This document shows, in pieces, positions 1 through 8,416 of a stretch of DNA of 64,000 nt (position 1 is its first letter; every line of letters starts with the position of its first letter). This DNA comes from Dehalococcoidia bacterium (GTDB taxonomy: Bacteria > Chloroflexota > Dehalococcoidia > Lucifugimonadales > SHYT01), in NCBI GenBank assembly GCA_009693045.1, contig SHXZ01000007.1, forward strand, positions 44,565 to 108,564. The letters run 5' to 3'. Below the pieces are notes generated by a model, which did no database searches, was not told the origin of the DNA, and was given only the letters and a program-made list of their open reading frames with translations. Both the position numbers and the translations under genes were made by a program.

Positions 1-300
1 ACCGATTCGGGAGCGGGAGCGGGCGCTGCAACGATGGGCTTGTCAAACCTATCAGCGGCCCGGCGCTGCATGGACGGAACCACGTGGGAGTACACGTCCA
101 ATGTGATTGCGGCGCTGCTGTGTCCGAGGCGTTCCTGGACCACCTTTGGGATGCTCGCCCATGCGGAGCAGCCGCGTTGCGTGCGTGTGACGGGCATCGT
201 GTAGTCGGATGCCCTTGAATCCTGTCCGGTGTACAAGTTTGATCCAGGCGTGCGTCACGGAGTTGGGCAAGAGCGGGTGTCCGTCCGCCTGACAGAACAC
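1..300 (-). pseudogene. Tyrosine recombinase C-terminal fragment, frameshifted
   Basis: Remnant of a phage-type integrase catalytic domain. The fragment begins near the dG-P-L-P-N-S motif that precedes box II and contains HDARHTHAT (the HxxR box). A one-base shift near positions 143-150 breaks the frame. In the shifted frame the sequence continues as VVQERLGHSSAAITLDVYSH, which holds the H/W-box histidine and the catalytic tyrosine. That frame stays open to the window edge. There is no arm-binding or core-binding domain upstream of position 300, so it is also 5'-truncated. The start Met at 300 is therefore not a real start. It is unrelated in position to the second integrase remnant near 40.3 kb. 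Family assignment is firm; the shift could be decay or an assembly indel. Confidence 0.75.
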
Positions 301-389
301 CAGGCTATATGAGGGTGAATGAGGGCGTTAGACGGGTGCAAGGAAGTTTGTTACACGGAGCTTACAAAGGGACTTGCATCGGTGGCTGT

Positions 390-408
390 TGAGGGATACC
401 ATCCCTCA
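390..408. other. Small hairpin upstream of the MBL hydrolase gene
   Basis: Inverted repeat TGAGGGAT-acc-ATCCCTCA, an 8-bp stem with a 3-nt loop, lying about 55 nt before the GTG start. No U-tract follows, so it could be an operator or a leader structure. The rest of 301-461 shows no gene. Confidence 0.35.
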
Positions 409-461
409 GGCGGCACTATGGCTGCGGCATACGCCGTTTGACAGTGCGAGAGGGGTAGTCT

Positions 462-1313
462 GTGAAACTTGGAAGGTTGCGCGTTAACGTCGTGAGCGAT
501 GGGACGTGGCGTTTGGACGGGGGGATTCTTTTTGGGCAGGTGCCCAAGGCGCTCTGGCAGAAGCAGGTGAAGGCGGATGGGCGGAACCGCGTGCGCCTGG
601 GGCTCAACTGCCTGGTCATCCAGTCGCCGCAAGGGAACGTGTTGGTTGAAGCGGGGGTGGGGAAGAAGTGTGACGAGCGACGGAAGGAAAACTACGCGCT
701 GAACACCGGCAAGCTCGTGAGCGGGTTGCGCACGCTGGGTTTGAAGACTACTGATGTGCAGTACGTGACGTTTAGCCACTTGCACTTTGACCACGCGGGC
801 GGGGCGACGAAGTACAACCGGAAGCGGGAGGCTGTGCCGACGTTCCCCAAAGCGCGGTACTTGGTGCAGGAAAGCTGCTGGAACGACGCTACGCACACGA
901 ACGAGCGCAGCCGCGCCGCGTACGAATCTCTGGACTACCTGCCCCTTCAGGAACGGGAGCAGCTTGACCTGATAAACGGCGATAAAGAGATTGTGAATGG
1001 CGTCTGGATCAAGGAGACGGGGGGTCACTGCCGCGGGCATCAGATGGTGGTGGTGAACGGCGCCTCGCGGACGGTGGCGTTTGTGGGAGACCTTGTGCCT
1101 ACGCCGTACCACATTTCGCTGCCTTACATCACGGCGGGTGACCAGTTTCCTGAGGAGACGCTGGAGAAGAAACGGCAGATTCTGAAGCAGGCGGAAGAGG
1201 AGCAGTGGATCCTCGTATTTTCCCACGGCTACGATGTTCACGCAGGGATGCTGGAGCGGCATAACGGACGTTTGAGCGTGAAGCCTGTGGACCTGAGCAA
1301 GCCAGACCCTTAG
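462..1313 (+). CDS. MBL-fold metallo-hydrolase
   Basis: A 283-residue metallo-beta-lactamase-fold hydrolase of the lactonase/AttM-like type. The metal-binding signature HLHFDH sits at residues 106-111. Later ligands fit H189 (GGHCRGH), D210 (FVGD) and a C-terminal histidine. The GTG start at 462 is preceded by a gagaggggt ribosome-binding site at 448-456. The gene stands alone and is followed by a strong hairpin at 1372-1427. Substrate cannot be read from the sequence: related proteins open acyl-homoserine lactones or other esters. Family confidence is high, specific function low. Confidence 0.85.
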   Translation: MKLGRLRVNVVSDGTWRLDGGILFGQVPKALWQKQVKADGRNRVRLGLNCLVIQSPQGNVLVEAGVGKKCDERRKENYALNTGKLVSGLRTLGLKTTDVQYVTFSHLHFDHAGGATKYNRKREAVPTFPKARYLVQESCWNDATHTNERSRAAYESLDYLPLQEREQLDLINGDKEIVNGVWIKETGGHCRGHQMVVVNGASRTVAFVGDLVPTPYHISLPYITAGDQFPEETLEKKRQILKQAEEEQWILVFSHGYDVHAGMLERHNGRLSVKPVDLSKPDP

Positions 1314-1371
1314 GGTGGGGATTCAAGAGGCTGGCTGAAAGGGCTGGGCTTTGGCGGTTTTCCGGGCATAG

Positions 1372-1427
1372 AGCAAAACAACAGCGGACGGCGGGTAAAA
1401 AAGACCGCCGTCCGCTGTTGTTTTGCT
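1372..1427. terminator. Long perfect hairpin after the MBL hydrolase gene
   Basis: The arms at 1372-1394 and 1405-1427 are perfectly complementary over 23 bp. They enclose a 10-nt A-rich loop (gtaaaaaaga). The position just downstream of the stop at 1313 suits a transcript end. There is no classical U-run after the stem, but the outer part of the stem is itself A/T-rich. The perfect symmetry could also reflect a mobile palindromic element. Confidence 0.6.
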
Positions 1428-1571
1428 GGCGGATTGAATTGCAGACATTTGCCTTGAGGTCACTGTCATTATTCTCGCGTCGATGACAGAGTGGGTTGGC
1501 GCTGGACACGGGTGCGGGCCTCTCGGTGCGTGTGATCCCATGGCGGCCAGGCGACAGGGGAAGAGGGCAAG

Positions 1572-1608
1572 GGGGATTCCTCGGTCGCTTCACTCCCTCG
1601 GAATGACA
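1572..1608. repeat. Dispersed repeat, family B copy
   Basis: Matches the shared core ggattcctcggtcgct, ending in ccctcggaatgaca. Other copies are at 8251-8280 (reverse), 8341-8388, 13857-13881 (reverse), 14256-14291 and 63202-63236. All lie next to or at the ends of genes. Confidence 0.7.
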
Positions 1609-1807
1609 GAGGCGGGTGCGTCGCCCCTTGGAATGACCGGGGCGGGCACTTATGCGAACGGTACGAGAACTGTCTTCATGTCACGTAGGTAATTCGCGGC
1701 ATTGTGGGTCATCTGCATCTCATTGGCGTGAAATTGCCGGCTATTTTCCCACCATGGAAGCGCTGATTTCGCCTGCTACGAGCCGAGACTTTGTGGCGGA
1801 ATGGGGC

Positions 1808-3529
1808 CTAAGGTGACGGGCGGGCGTCTAGGAGAAGGAGCCGCGTGGAATCGTGGGGGCCGCGGCTGTCCCGGCTGATGGAGTACACGATGTCCAGCGT
1901 TGAGCCGACGGTGAAGTCAGGCCCGGTCTGCTGACCGTTGCGAGAGGCGAACCAGATGGCGTTCCACAGGGCGTTTCCGTGGCGGAGCTTGAGCGAGGCA
2001 TGCTGGCCGCCAGCGCCCATGCGGCGTACGTCGGCGACTTCGACGCCGCGAGTGAGGAAGGCGGGTTCCGTGTTGCCCGCGCCGAAGGGGGAGAGGCGTT
2101 CAAGAAACTGGAAGGTTTGGCCGAGGAGGTCGCGGGGGGAGACCTCGGCGTCTACGGTGAGCGATGGCGTCATGTCGGCGTCCGCGAGCTGACGGTCGGC
2201 ATCGGCGCGAAGCCCGTCGGCCACGGCGGGGAGGCTGGCCTGACGCGCCACGAAGCCCGCCGCCGCCGCGTGGCCGCCGAACCGCACCAGACTCCCGCCA
2301 ATGCGTTCGAGGGCATTAGCGACGTGGAATCCGGGAACGCTCCGGGCGCTGGCCGAAGCGAGGCCGTCGGCGAGTGAGGCGACGACCGACGGACGCTGGA
2401 AACGGTCAACCAGGCGGCTTGCGACGAGGCCGTTGACGCCGGGGACGAACTGCTCTCCCGCGACGAAGAGCAGGTGGTGGTCGCGCGCTTGACGCTCCGC
2501 CTCGGGCAGGGCCGAGCTGAACAGCTCCTCAGTAAGGGACCGGCGCTCGCGGTTGAGGCGCTCAAGCTCGCTTGCCAGGTCCAGCGCTTCGTCGGGCGAT
2601 TGGGTGGTGAGGAGGTTGAAGCTGGTGTTCGGCGAGCCGAGCCGCCCCGCGGCGTTGATGCGGGGAACGATGCCGAAGCTGAGCGCCTCCGCGCCCAGGG
2701 CGTCGGGGCGCAGGCGGGCGACCTCGCAGAGGGCGCGGATGCCTGGGCTCTGGCTGCGGCGGAGCGCCTGAATACCCTGCGTCACGAGCACGCGGTTTTC
2801 GCCGATGAGCGGCGTCAAGTCGGCCACGGTGCCGATGGCGGCAAGCTCCAGCAGACGGTCCGGCACGGTTTCGCCTGCGCCGGCGTAGAGGGCCTGAGCG
2901 AGTTTGAACGCGAGTCCGGCACCGGCGAGGTGGCGCAGGGGCGAAGCCTCGTCGCCGATGGGGGAGGTGACGACGGCGACGGCGGGCGGCGTGGGGCCGA
3001 GGGCGACGTGGTGGTCGGTGACGATGGTGTCGATGCCGAGGTCGCGGGCGGCTTGCACCTCGGCGACGGCGGTGACACCGGTGTCCACGGTGACGATGAG
3101 CGAGACGCCCTGGCGGCGCAGCTCCTGGACGGCGGTGAGGTTGAGGCCGTGGCCTTCGCGCGTCCGGTGCGGCAGGTAGGGCACGGGCGACGCGCCGAGC
3201 AACCCTAGGGCCGTGAAGAGGAGCGCGGTGGCGGTGACGCCGTCCGCGTCAAAGTCGCCGTAGACCGCGATGCGCTCGCCTCCGCGGACGGCGCGCTGGA
3301 TGCGGGCGACGGCGGTGTCCATGCCGGAAAGCGTGAAGGGGTCGGTTAGGGTTGTGGCGCCTGTGGTGCCAAGGAAGCTCTTGGCGTGGGCCGGCGTGCC
3401 GATGCCGCGATGGAACAGCAGCGAGGCCCACAGTGGCGGCACGCCCATGGCGTGCACGACATCGGGCGGCGCGGGAGGGAGGACGAGCCAGCGTTTGGCG
3501 CCGCCTGGAAGAACGGTCTGTTGAGTCAC
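1808..3529 (-). CDS. recJ: Single-stranded-DNA-specific exonuclease RecJ
   Basis: RecJ degrades single-stranded DNA 5'-3' in recombination and base/mismatch repair. The DHH-family motifs are in order: YGDFDADG (residues 90-97), a TVDTG motif (about 148-151) and TDHHVALG (171-178). A DHHA1 domain follows, with the glycine-rich RFGGHAAAAGF motif, and then a C-terminal OB-like domain. I chose the GTG start at 3529 because a GGAG ribosome-binding site lies 6 nt upstream and the product (573 residues) begins in the usual RecJ way. An in-frame ATG 30 codons further upstream exists but adds non-conserved residues. The gene is transcribed away from fabF and separated from it by about 375 bp. Confidence 0.93.
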   Translation of the reverse strand: MTQQTVLPGGAKRWLVLPPAPPDVVHAMGVPPLWASLLFHRGIGTPAHAKSFLGTTGATTLTDPFTLSGMDTAVARIQRAVRGGERIAVYGDFDADGVTATALLFTALGLLGASPVPYLPHRTREGHGLNLTAVQELRRQGVSLIVTVDTGVTAVAEVQAARDLGIDTIVTDHHVALGPTPPAVAVVTSPIGDEASPLRHLAGAGLAFKLAQALYAGAGETVPDRLLELAAIGTVADLTPLIGENRVLVTQGIQALRRSQSPGIRALCEVARLRPDALGAEALSFGIVPRINAAGRLGSPNTSFNLLTTQSPDEALDLASELERLNRERRSLTEELFSSALPEAERQARDHHLLFVAGEQFVPGVNGLVASRLVDRFQRPSVVASLADGLASASARSVPGFHVANALERIGGSLVRFGGHAAAAGFVARQASLPAVADGLRADADRQLADADMTPSLTVDAEVSPRDLLGQTFQFLERLSPFGAGNTEPAFLTRGVEVADVRRMGAGGQHASLKLRHGNALWNAIWFASRNGQQTGPDFTVGSTLDIVYSISRDSRGPHDSTRLLLLDARPSP

Positions 3530-3904
3530 GATGCACTCCGCATTGATTGAACCGATGCTGCTTAGAAAACTGCCATTACACTCGCCAATCCCAACCAGAT
3601 CCCAATGCACAGGGGACACCCGAACGTCCTAGCCGTCGATGCCTGTAGTGGCAATTCATCAAGGCATCCCAAAATGCGCCCTACCAAGAAAGCGATATGT
3701 GGTCTCGTCGGTGCGCCTGACCTCTCCCCTGCCCCTCCCCTGAATGGGGAGGGGGAATGCCTCTTTCCTTGGTAACGAGGCTGGCGAAGGAAAGATGTAG
3801 GACGATTCTTGGGATATGCTCATGAATTTCCTCTACATTTCGTGCCTGCGGCGCTACTGCTTTGGCGGTTCGCATCAGTCGTTCTAGAGGACGAATCTGG
3901 GTGA
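3530..3904. other. Intergenic region with a family C palindrome
   Basis: No recognisable gene between the recJ start and the fabF stop. It holds a CCCCTCCCC-tgaat-GGGGAGGGG hairpin at 3732-3754, part of a repeat that recurs throughout the window. Confidence 0.5.
3721..3760. repeat. Dispersed palindromic repeat, family C copy
   Basis: C/T-rich arm, short A/T loop, G/A-rich arm (stem 3732-3740 with 3746-3754). Further copies occur near 5266, 6412, 11124, 16188, 22498, 22641, 38685, 52599, 52697, 59397 and 61601. Confidence 0.7.
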
Positions 3905-5149
3905 TTACGCCAGGTAGCGCCGAAAGATAAGCGTGGCGTTGTGGCCACCGAAGCCGAGGGAGTTGCTGAGCGCCGCTCGAACAGATCCTCGCCGAGGAGT
4001 CCAGGGCGTGTAGTCCAGGTCGCAGTCGGGGTCAGGGTTTTCCAGGTTGATGGTGGGCGGGATAGCGCCCTCTTTGATGGCGAGCACGGCGATGCCCGCC
4101 TCAACAGAGCCCGCGGCACCCAGCAAATGTCCGGTCATGGACTTGGTGGAGCTGATGCGGATCTTGTGGGCCTCGTCGCCGAAGACGGCTTTGATGGCCT
4201 CGGTCTCGGCCTTGTCGTTGAGAAGCGTGGAGGTGCCGTGGGCGTTGATGTAATCAATGTCGGCGGGCGCGAGGCCGGACTGCTTGAGGGCGAGGCTCAT
4301 GGCACGCGCGCCGCCCTCGCCGAAGGGGGCGGGGCTGGTGATGTGGTGGGCGTCGGAGGTGGCGCCGTAGCCGACGAGCTCGGCCAGCGGAACCGCGCCA
4401 CGGGCGAGGGCGTGGTCAAGCCCCTCTATGAGCAGGACGCCCGCGCCCTCGGCCATGACGAAGCCGTCGCGCTGGGCGTCAAAGGGGCGGCTGGCGCGCT
4501 CCGGCTCCTCGTTGCGTTTGGAGAGGGCCATGCAGGCGTTGAAGCCGGCGACGCCGATGGGGCAGATGGGGGCCTCGGCGCCGCCGCAGAGGGCGGCGTC
4601 GGCCTCGCCGCGACGGAGCATCTCGTAGGCCTGGCCGACGGAGTCGGCGCCGCTGGCGCAGGCGGAGACGACGCCGAAGTTGGGCCCCTTGGCGCCGAGG
4701 GCGATGGAGACCTGGCCGGGCGCCATGTCCGCGAGCATCATGGGCATGAGGAAGGGGCTGACGCGCGTGGGGCCTTTCTCTCGGAGCACGTCGTACTGCT
4801 GGGAGAGGGTGACGATGCCGCCGACGCCGCTGCCGATGACGACGGCGACGCGCTCGGCGTTGGCCTGGGTGATCTTGAGGCTGGCCTGGCCCAGGGCCTG
4901 ACGGCTGGCGGCGATGGCGAACTGGGTGAAGCGGTCGGTACGGCGCGCTTCCTTGCGGTCCATGACGGTTGTTGGGTCAAAGCCTTTGACCTCGCCGGCG
5001 ATGCGGGTTTCAAAGCCGGACGGGTCAAACGCGGTGATGGGCGCGATGCCGGACTTGCCCGCGAGCAGCGCGTGCCAGGTGGACGGCGTGTCCAGGCCGA
5101 GCGGGGTGACCATGCCGATGCCGGTGACCACCACACGTCTGGTCGTCAA
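3905..5149 (-). CDS. fabF: Beta-ketoacyl-ACP synthase II
   Basis: FabF condenses malonyl-ACP with acyl-ACP in fatty-acid elongation. The 414-residue length is standard. The thiolase-fold catalytic set is visible: C164 in VSACASGADS, H304 in INAHGTST, K336 in STKSMTGH and H341. The terminal GFGGHN motif is present. The ATG at 5149 follows an aaggaggcgcccttt-type ribosome-binding region. No other fab genes or acpP lie next to it, so it is a stand-alone condensing enzyme gene in this window. An extended -10 promoter lies about 80 nt upstream. Confidence 0.95.
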   Translation of the reverse strand: MTTRRVVVTGIGMVTPLGLDTPSTWHALLAGKSGIAPITAFDPSGFETRIAGEVKGFDPTTVMDRKEARRTDRFTQFAIAASRQALGQASLKITQANAERVAVVIGSGVGGIVTLSQQYDVLREKGPTRVSPFLMPMMLADMAPGQVSIALGAKGPNFGVVSACASGADSVGQAYEMLRRGEADAALCGGAEAPICPIGVAGFNACMALSKRNEEPERASRPFDAQRDGFVMAEGAGVLLIEGLDHALARGAVPLAELVGYGATSDAHHITSPAPFGEGGARAMSLALKQSGLAPADIDYINAHGTSTLLNDKAETEAIKAVFGDEAHKIRISSTKSMTGHLLGAAGSVEAGIAVLAIKEGAIPPTINLENPDPDCDLDYTPWTPRRGSVRAALSNSLGFGGHNATLIFRRYLA

Positions 5150-5226
5150 AGGGCGCCTCCTTGATGCGTCTGGGTGCGGGCACGGGCCAGCGGTGCGCGC
5201 CGCTGGGCGTGCGGCCGTTTCCAGGC

Positions 5227-5232
5227 ATTATA
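5227..5232 (-). promoter_or_regulatory. Extended -10 promoter upstream of fabF
   Basis: On the minus strand this reads TATAAT preceded by TGC, giving the extended -10 form TGnTATAAT. No good -35 hexamer stands 17 nt upstream, which extended -10 promoters tolerate. The leader to the fabF start would be about 70 nt. Confidence 0.5.
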
Positions 5233-5265
5233 GCAGGCTGACCTCTGCCCGGCCCTTCCAACCTA

Positions 5266-5302
5266 ACACCCTCGCCCGCTTCCCTAAAGGGAAGGGGGAA
5301 GC
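5266..5302. repeat. Dispersed palindromic repeat, family C copy
   Basis: CTTCCCT-aa-AGGGAAG core with the cctaacaccct prefix typical of this family. It lies between fabF and the glutaredoxin-like gene. Confidence 0.65.
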
Positions 5303-5357
5303 TACTCCGGCTGTCCCCGACACGGGAAGGGGCGGAGGGAGAGGTTTCCACACCCTT

Positions 5358-5606
5358 TTACGGGAGCTTGATGCCCACCTTCTTGGCGAGCTGCTCGTCG
5401 GAAGGCTCCACGAGGACGGCGCCGTCGTCAAAGACGATGGTGGGCGTGTTGAGCTTGCCGTTGTTCTTCTCCGCGGCGATGCGGCGGCCCTCGGCGCTTA
5501 GCTCCACGTCCACCCAGTCGTAGGCGATGCGCTTGGCGTCAAGGAGCTTGCGGGAGCGGATGGTGTCCTCGCAGGTGACCTTGCCGTAGACGGTAATACG
5601 GGCCAT
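5358..5606 (-). CDS. Glutaredoxin-like protein with single active-site Cys
   Basis: An 82-residue thioredoxin-fold protein of the glutaredoxin/NrdH type. It starts MARITVYGKVTCEDT, continues with the cis-Pro motif NTPTIVFDDG, and ends after a helix. The usual CxxC/CxxS motif is replaced by C12-E-D-T15, leaving one active-site cysteine. That fits a monothiol or otherwise specialised thiol transfer protein. GGAGG sits 5 nt before the ATG at 5606. It follows a hypothetical gene (stop at 5626) closely enough to share a transcript. Substrate is unknown. Confidence 0.8.
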   Translation of the reverse strand: MARITVYGKVTCEDTIRSRKLLDAKRIAYDWVDVELSAEGRRIAAEKNNGKLNTPTIVFDDGAVLVEPSDEQLAKKVGIKLP

Positions 5607-5625
5607 GCGTTCCTCCGGTGATTGA

Positions 5626-6345
5626 CTAGCGGCTGAGTTTGGCCTTGGCGGCGCGCTTCTTGGCCTTGCTGGGGAGTGGCGCAGGTTTGGCGGGCGTCTT
5701 GCGCACCCGGGTCTTCGGCGCCTCGTCCGCGAGCCGCTCGGCGACGTAGGCGGCGGCGAGGGCGGCCTGGACGGACTCTTCGGGGACAGGGTAGCAGAGA
5801 TGCTGCTGGTTGTGGGAGCGTTCGCCGAGGACGCGCAGGGACAGCCGCCCCTCGTCCGCGGTGATACCCAGGTCCAGCGTGACGGCGCGGCTGCTGTCCC
5901 ACCGCAGCGACCAGGTGCAGTTGTAGACCAGCTCCTCCTCGGCCGTCGGCGGCGCGGCTTGGAGGGCGTTGACGGCGGGCGGCTGCGCCCTGAGGAACGG
6001 TGACTGCGGGAAGCCGATGGCCTGCCAGTCAATGTCCGGGAGCGACGGAGCGCCCATCTCGGCGGGCTTGCCGGTCGCGGCTGGCTCGAGGACGTAGCCG
6101 CCGCGCGAGACGTCAATCTCTCCCTTGCCGCGCAGCAGCTCGCGGTTCATGCCTTCCAGCAGGCAGTGCATGAGCGGATCAGCGTCTTCGGCGGCGAGCC
6201 AGAGGCGCGCGACGAGGGGGAAGTGGTCTCGTGACGCGGCGGCGAAGCGCTGTGCTGCGCGCTCGAGGAAACCAGCGGCCTCGTCGCGGAGGGCGAGGAC
6301 GCGCTCGGTGGCCTGGCGCCAGGGAGCGGAGCGTTTCAACCTCAC
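5626..6345 (-). CDS. Hypothetical protein with basic tail
   Basis: A 239-residue protein I do not recognise. It has an N-terminal helical part rich in Ala/Arg/Glu, a central region with the motif YNCTWSLRWDSSRAVTLDLG, and a Lys/Ala/Pro-rich C-terminus (KTPAKPAPLPSKAKK) that could bind nucleic acid. The GTG start at 6345 overlaps the edge of a family A repeat (6349-6370), so the true 5' end is uncertain. It is directly followed by the glutaredoxin-like gene. Confidence 0.6.
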   Translation of the reverse strand: MRLKRSAPWRQATERVLALRDEAAGFLERAAQRFAAASRDHFPLVARLWLAAEDADPLMHCLLEGMNRELLRGKGEIDVSRGGYVLEPAATGKPAEMGAPSLPDIDWQAIGFPQSPFLRAQPPAVNALQAAPPTAEEELVYNCTWSLRWDSSRAVTLDLGITADEGRLSLRVLGERSHNQQHLCYPVPEESVQAALAAAYVAERLADEAPKTRVRKTPAKPAPLPSKAKKRAAKAKLSR

Positions 6346-6348
6346 CCC

Positions 6349-6370
6349 CCTTCGGCAGGCTCAGGGCAGG
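6349..6370. repeat. Dispersed repeat, family A (degenerate copy)
   Basis: Reads ccttcggcaggctcagggc, a variant of the ccttcgacaggctcagg element also found at 14900-14930, 51756-51782 and 59297-59321. It abuts the start of the hypothetical gene. Confidence 0.6.
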
Positions 6371-6411
6371 CTCTAGTGGGCAGGGCGAACGTTGCCCTTC
6401 CTCTCCCCGCC

Positions 6412-6452
6412 CACCTAACCCCTAGCCCCTTCCCTAAAAGGAAGGGGTAGGC
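6412..6452. repeat. Dispersed palindromic repeat, family C copy
   Basis: CCCCTTCCCT-aa-AAGGAAGGGG-type hairpin with the cctaacccctag prefix, just downstream of the dienelactone hydrolase stop. Confidence 0.65.
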
Positions 6453-6489
6453 TGTCGCGTTTGTTTGCGGCATTTTCACAACGGCCCAG

Positions 6490-7260
6490 CTAGACGGCGA
6501 CGCGTTCGCGTGTCGGCGTTTTGAGGTGCTTCTCGTAGAAGGCGAAGACTTTCTGCCAGCCGTCGTTGGCCTGCTCCACGCGGTAGCTGACGCGGTCGGT
6601 GGAAAAAAAGCCGTGGCCCGCGCCTTTGTACATGTGGAACTCATAGGTCTTGTTGTGGTGCTTCAGGGCTTCTTCGTGCTTCGCGACGTCGGCGACGGTG
6701 GGGCTGCGGTCCTCCTCGCCGAAGATGCCGAGGAGCGGGCAGGACAGGCTGGCGGTGAGGTCAACGGGCGCGACGGGCCGCTTGGGGGTGAGCTGCTCGG
6801 GCGTGGCGACGACCTGGCCGCCCCAGCAGTCCACGGCGGCGTCAAAGCCTTTGACGCGGCAGGCGGCTAGATACGTCTGGCGGCCGCCGGAGCAGAAGCC
6901 GATGACGCCGACGCGGCCGTTGGCGTACGGCAGGGTGTGGAGAAAGCGCATGGCGCCTTCCACGTCGCCCATGGCCTGGTCGTCGGAGATGTTGCCGTCG
7001 GCGCGGGCCTTGGCGGCCGCGTCCTCCGGGCTGCCGGGGCCGAAGCGGTGGTACAGGTGTGGGGAGACGGCGACGTAGCCGTGCTGGGTGAATTTGCGCA
7101 CCACCTCGCGCGTCCATTCGTCCCAGCCGGGGCCGTGGTGGATGACGACGACGCCACCGTAGGGGCCGGGGCCGAGCGGCCGGGCGACATAGGCCTCAAT
7201 CTCGTCGTTGTTGTAGCCTCGGATGCGGGTTGTCTCGGCGAGCATGGCTTCGTAGGGCAT
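6490..7260 (-). CDS. Dienelactone hydrolase family protein
   Basis: A 256-residue alpha/beta hydrolase of the DLH family. The catalytic triad is readable: nucleophile C123 in GFCSGG, D184 in GEEDRSPT and H216 in GAGHGFF. The VVVIHHGPGWDEW region forms the oxyanion hole. DLH enzymes open dienelactones in chloroaromatic degradation, but many relatives have other ester substrates. No degradation pathway genes are nearby. The ATG at 7260 lies 5-10 nt after a weak purine tract (gggaagaaggccaaa). Family is clear; substrate is not. Confidence 0.88.
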   Translation of the reverse strand: MPYEAMLAETTRIRGYNNDEIEAYVARPLGPGPYGGVVVIHHGPGWDEWTREVVRKFTQHGYVAVSPHLYHRFGPGSPEDAAAKARADGNISDDQAMGDVEGAMRFLHTLPYANGRVGVIGFCSGGRQTYLAACRVKGFDAAVDCWGGQVVATPEQLTPKRPVAPVDLTASLSCPLLGIFGEEDRSPTVADVAKHEEALKHHNKTYEFHMYKGAGHGFFSTDRVSYRVEQANDGWQKVFAFYEKHLKTPTRERVAV

Positions 7261-7464
7261 TTTGGCCTTCTTCCCTGATGGTTAGCGTTGAGAAGCGCGG
7301 GCACTTTATTGTTGAGAGGATAGCACGAAAGGGTTGTGGTGATAACCTCACCCCCAATCCTTCTCTAATGACCTTTCGCTTGGCTGAGGGGCAGGTGTGG
7401 AGATGGGAGATGTGGACTCGGAACAAGGTGTTGACAGGTTGCGTAGCATGTTTTGGTGCGGGGC

Positions 7465-8199
7465 CTACAGCGGCGGGCCGCCCGGCCGCCTGGACAGCTC
7501 GGCCAGGTGCTCCCAGTAGTGCTCCAGCGTGCGGCGGAGCGCCTTGCGGAGCGTCCTGACCTCCTTGGGGTGCTGCGGGGGGGGGCGCTGGCGCACGAAG
7601 GTGCGCTCCTCCGGCGTGGTGGCGCGGACGCGCTCGGCGGCCATGGCGTCCAGCAGGCGCAGGGCGTCCACGACGGGCATTTCGCCGCGCTCCGCCGCAC
7701 CCGCGACCCTGGAGAAGCCGGTCGCGCCGCCCAGGGCCGCGGACAGCACACCGCCGACGGGAGCGAGCACGTGCAGGAGGATGGCCCTCGCGGTGCGCCC
7801 GCCGTCCTCCGGCGGCGCGTCGAGTTGCTTCGGCGTCTGCGCGGCGGCCCAGGAGGCCAGCTCCTCGGTGAGGCCGTGGAAGCGGCGCAGGAGGGTCTCA
7901 ATCTCCGCGTCTGTGACGGGTTTGAGGTCCGGGGCGAACACCAGGTACGGCGAGCCGTTGCCGAGCCACTCACCCTGGGTAATGTGCTCCGCGACGGCGG
8001 TGGTGAAGGGCGCGTCCGGGTCCGCAGGCTCGTTGTACCGCCGGAGGAAGCGGAGGTGCGCGCGGATGGTGTCGGGCGTGGCCTCCAGGGCGGCATCGGT
8101 GGTCGGCCCGGTGGCGACGCAGCCCAGCAGGTCCAGCACGTGGACCATGGTCTTGCGGCGCTTGGGGCCGGACTCAAGGTAGAGGGGGTAGTGGGGCAT
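7465..8199 (-). CDS. HicB-like/DinB-type protein
   Basis: A 244-residue protein. Its first about 60 residues (YPLYLESGPKRRKTMVHVL, then a CVATGPTT segment) resemble a HicB-like antitoxin fold. The remainder is a DinB/YfiT-like helical bundle with conserved histidine-containing segments (AEHITQGEW, LHVLAPVGG, EHYWEHL). DinB-like proteins bind a metal and often act as thiol-dependent transferases. I chose the ATG at 8199 (MPHYPLY) because aggaaag lies 6 nt upstream; a longer frame begins at 8253 inside a repeat. A decayed copy of its N-terminal part lies about 800 bp away at 9000-9082. Confidence 0.6.
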   Translation of the reverse strand: MPHYPLYLESGPKRRKTMVHVLDLLGCVATGPTTDAALEATPDTIRAHLRFLRRYNEPADPDAPFTTAVAEHITQGEWLGNGSPYLVFAPDLKPVTDAEIETLLRRFHGLTEELASWAAAQTPKQLDAPPEDGGRTARAILLHVLAPVGGVLSAALGGATGFSRVAGAAERGEMPVVDALRLLDAMAAERVRATTPEERTFVRQRPPPQHPKEVRTLRKALRRTLEHYWEHLAELSRRPGGPPL

Positions 8200-8250
8200 G
8201 GGGTCTTTCCTACTCATACCAGCTCGTTCGTGAAAACCCCGAATGGAGGC

Positions 8251-8388
8251 CATTCTGAGCGCAGCGAGGAATCTCCCTGCGCCTCGCCTTGTGGCGGGGG
8301 TGCTACCTAGGCAGCCACGTCACGATGAGCACAATCCTCAGGAGATTCCTCGGTCGTCCCGACTGCGGTCGGGACTCCCTCAGAATGG
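8251..8388. repeat. Two family B repeats in opposite orientation
   Basis: A reverse copy (cattctgagcgcagcgagg, 8251 onward) and a forward copy (gattcctcggtcgtcccga, from 8344) face each other across about 60 bp. The forward copy contains an extra internal palindrome GTCCCGACtgcGGTCGGGAC. Together they fill the gap between the HicB/DinB gene and the CopD-like gene. Confidence 0.65.
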
Positions 8389-8416
8389 CGTTCACGTGCG
8401 CTCCGACTGGACCGTA

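Larger units (their letters stand above)
1314..1807. other. Intergenic region with hairpin and repeat; possible gene remnant
   Basis: No intact gene is seen between the MBL gene and recJ. The region holds the 1372-1427 hairpin and a copy of the tcggtcgct...ctccctc repeat at 1572-1608. On the minus strand, about 1664-1790, a short open stretch ends with residues like NYLRDMKTVLVPFA before a TAA. It reads like a protein C-terminus but I cannot assign it. Confidence 0.4.

Noticed and set aside
351..1262. Long minus-strand frame over the MBL hydrolase gene
   Set aside because: It is the antisense shadow of a gene with clear metal-binding motifs, has no family resemblance and no ribosome-binding site.
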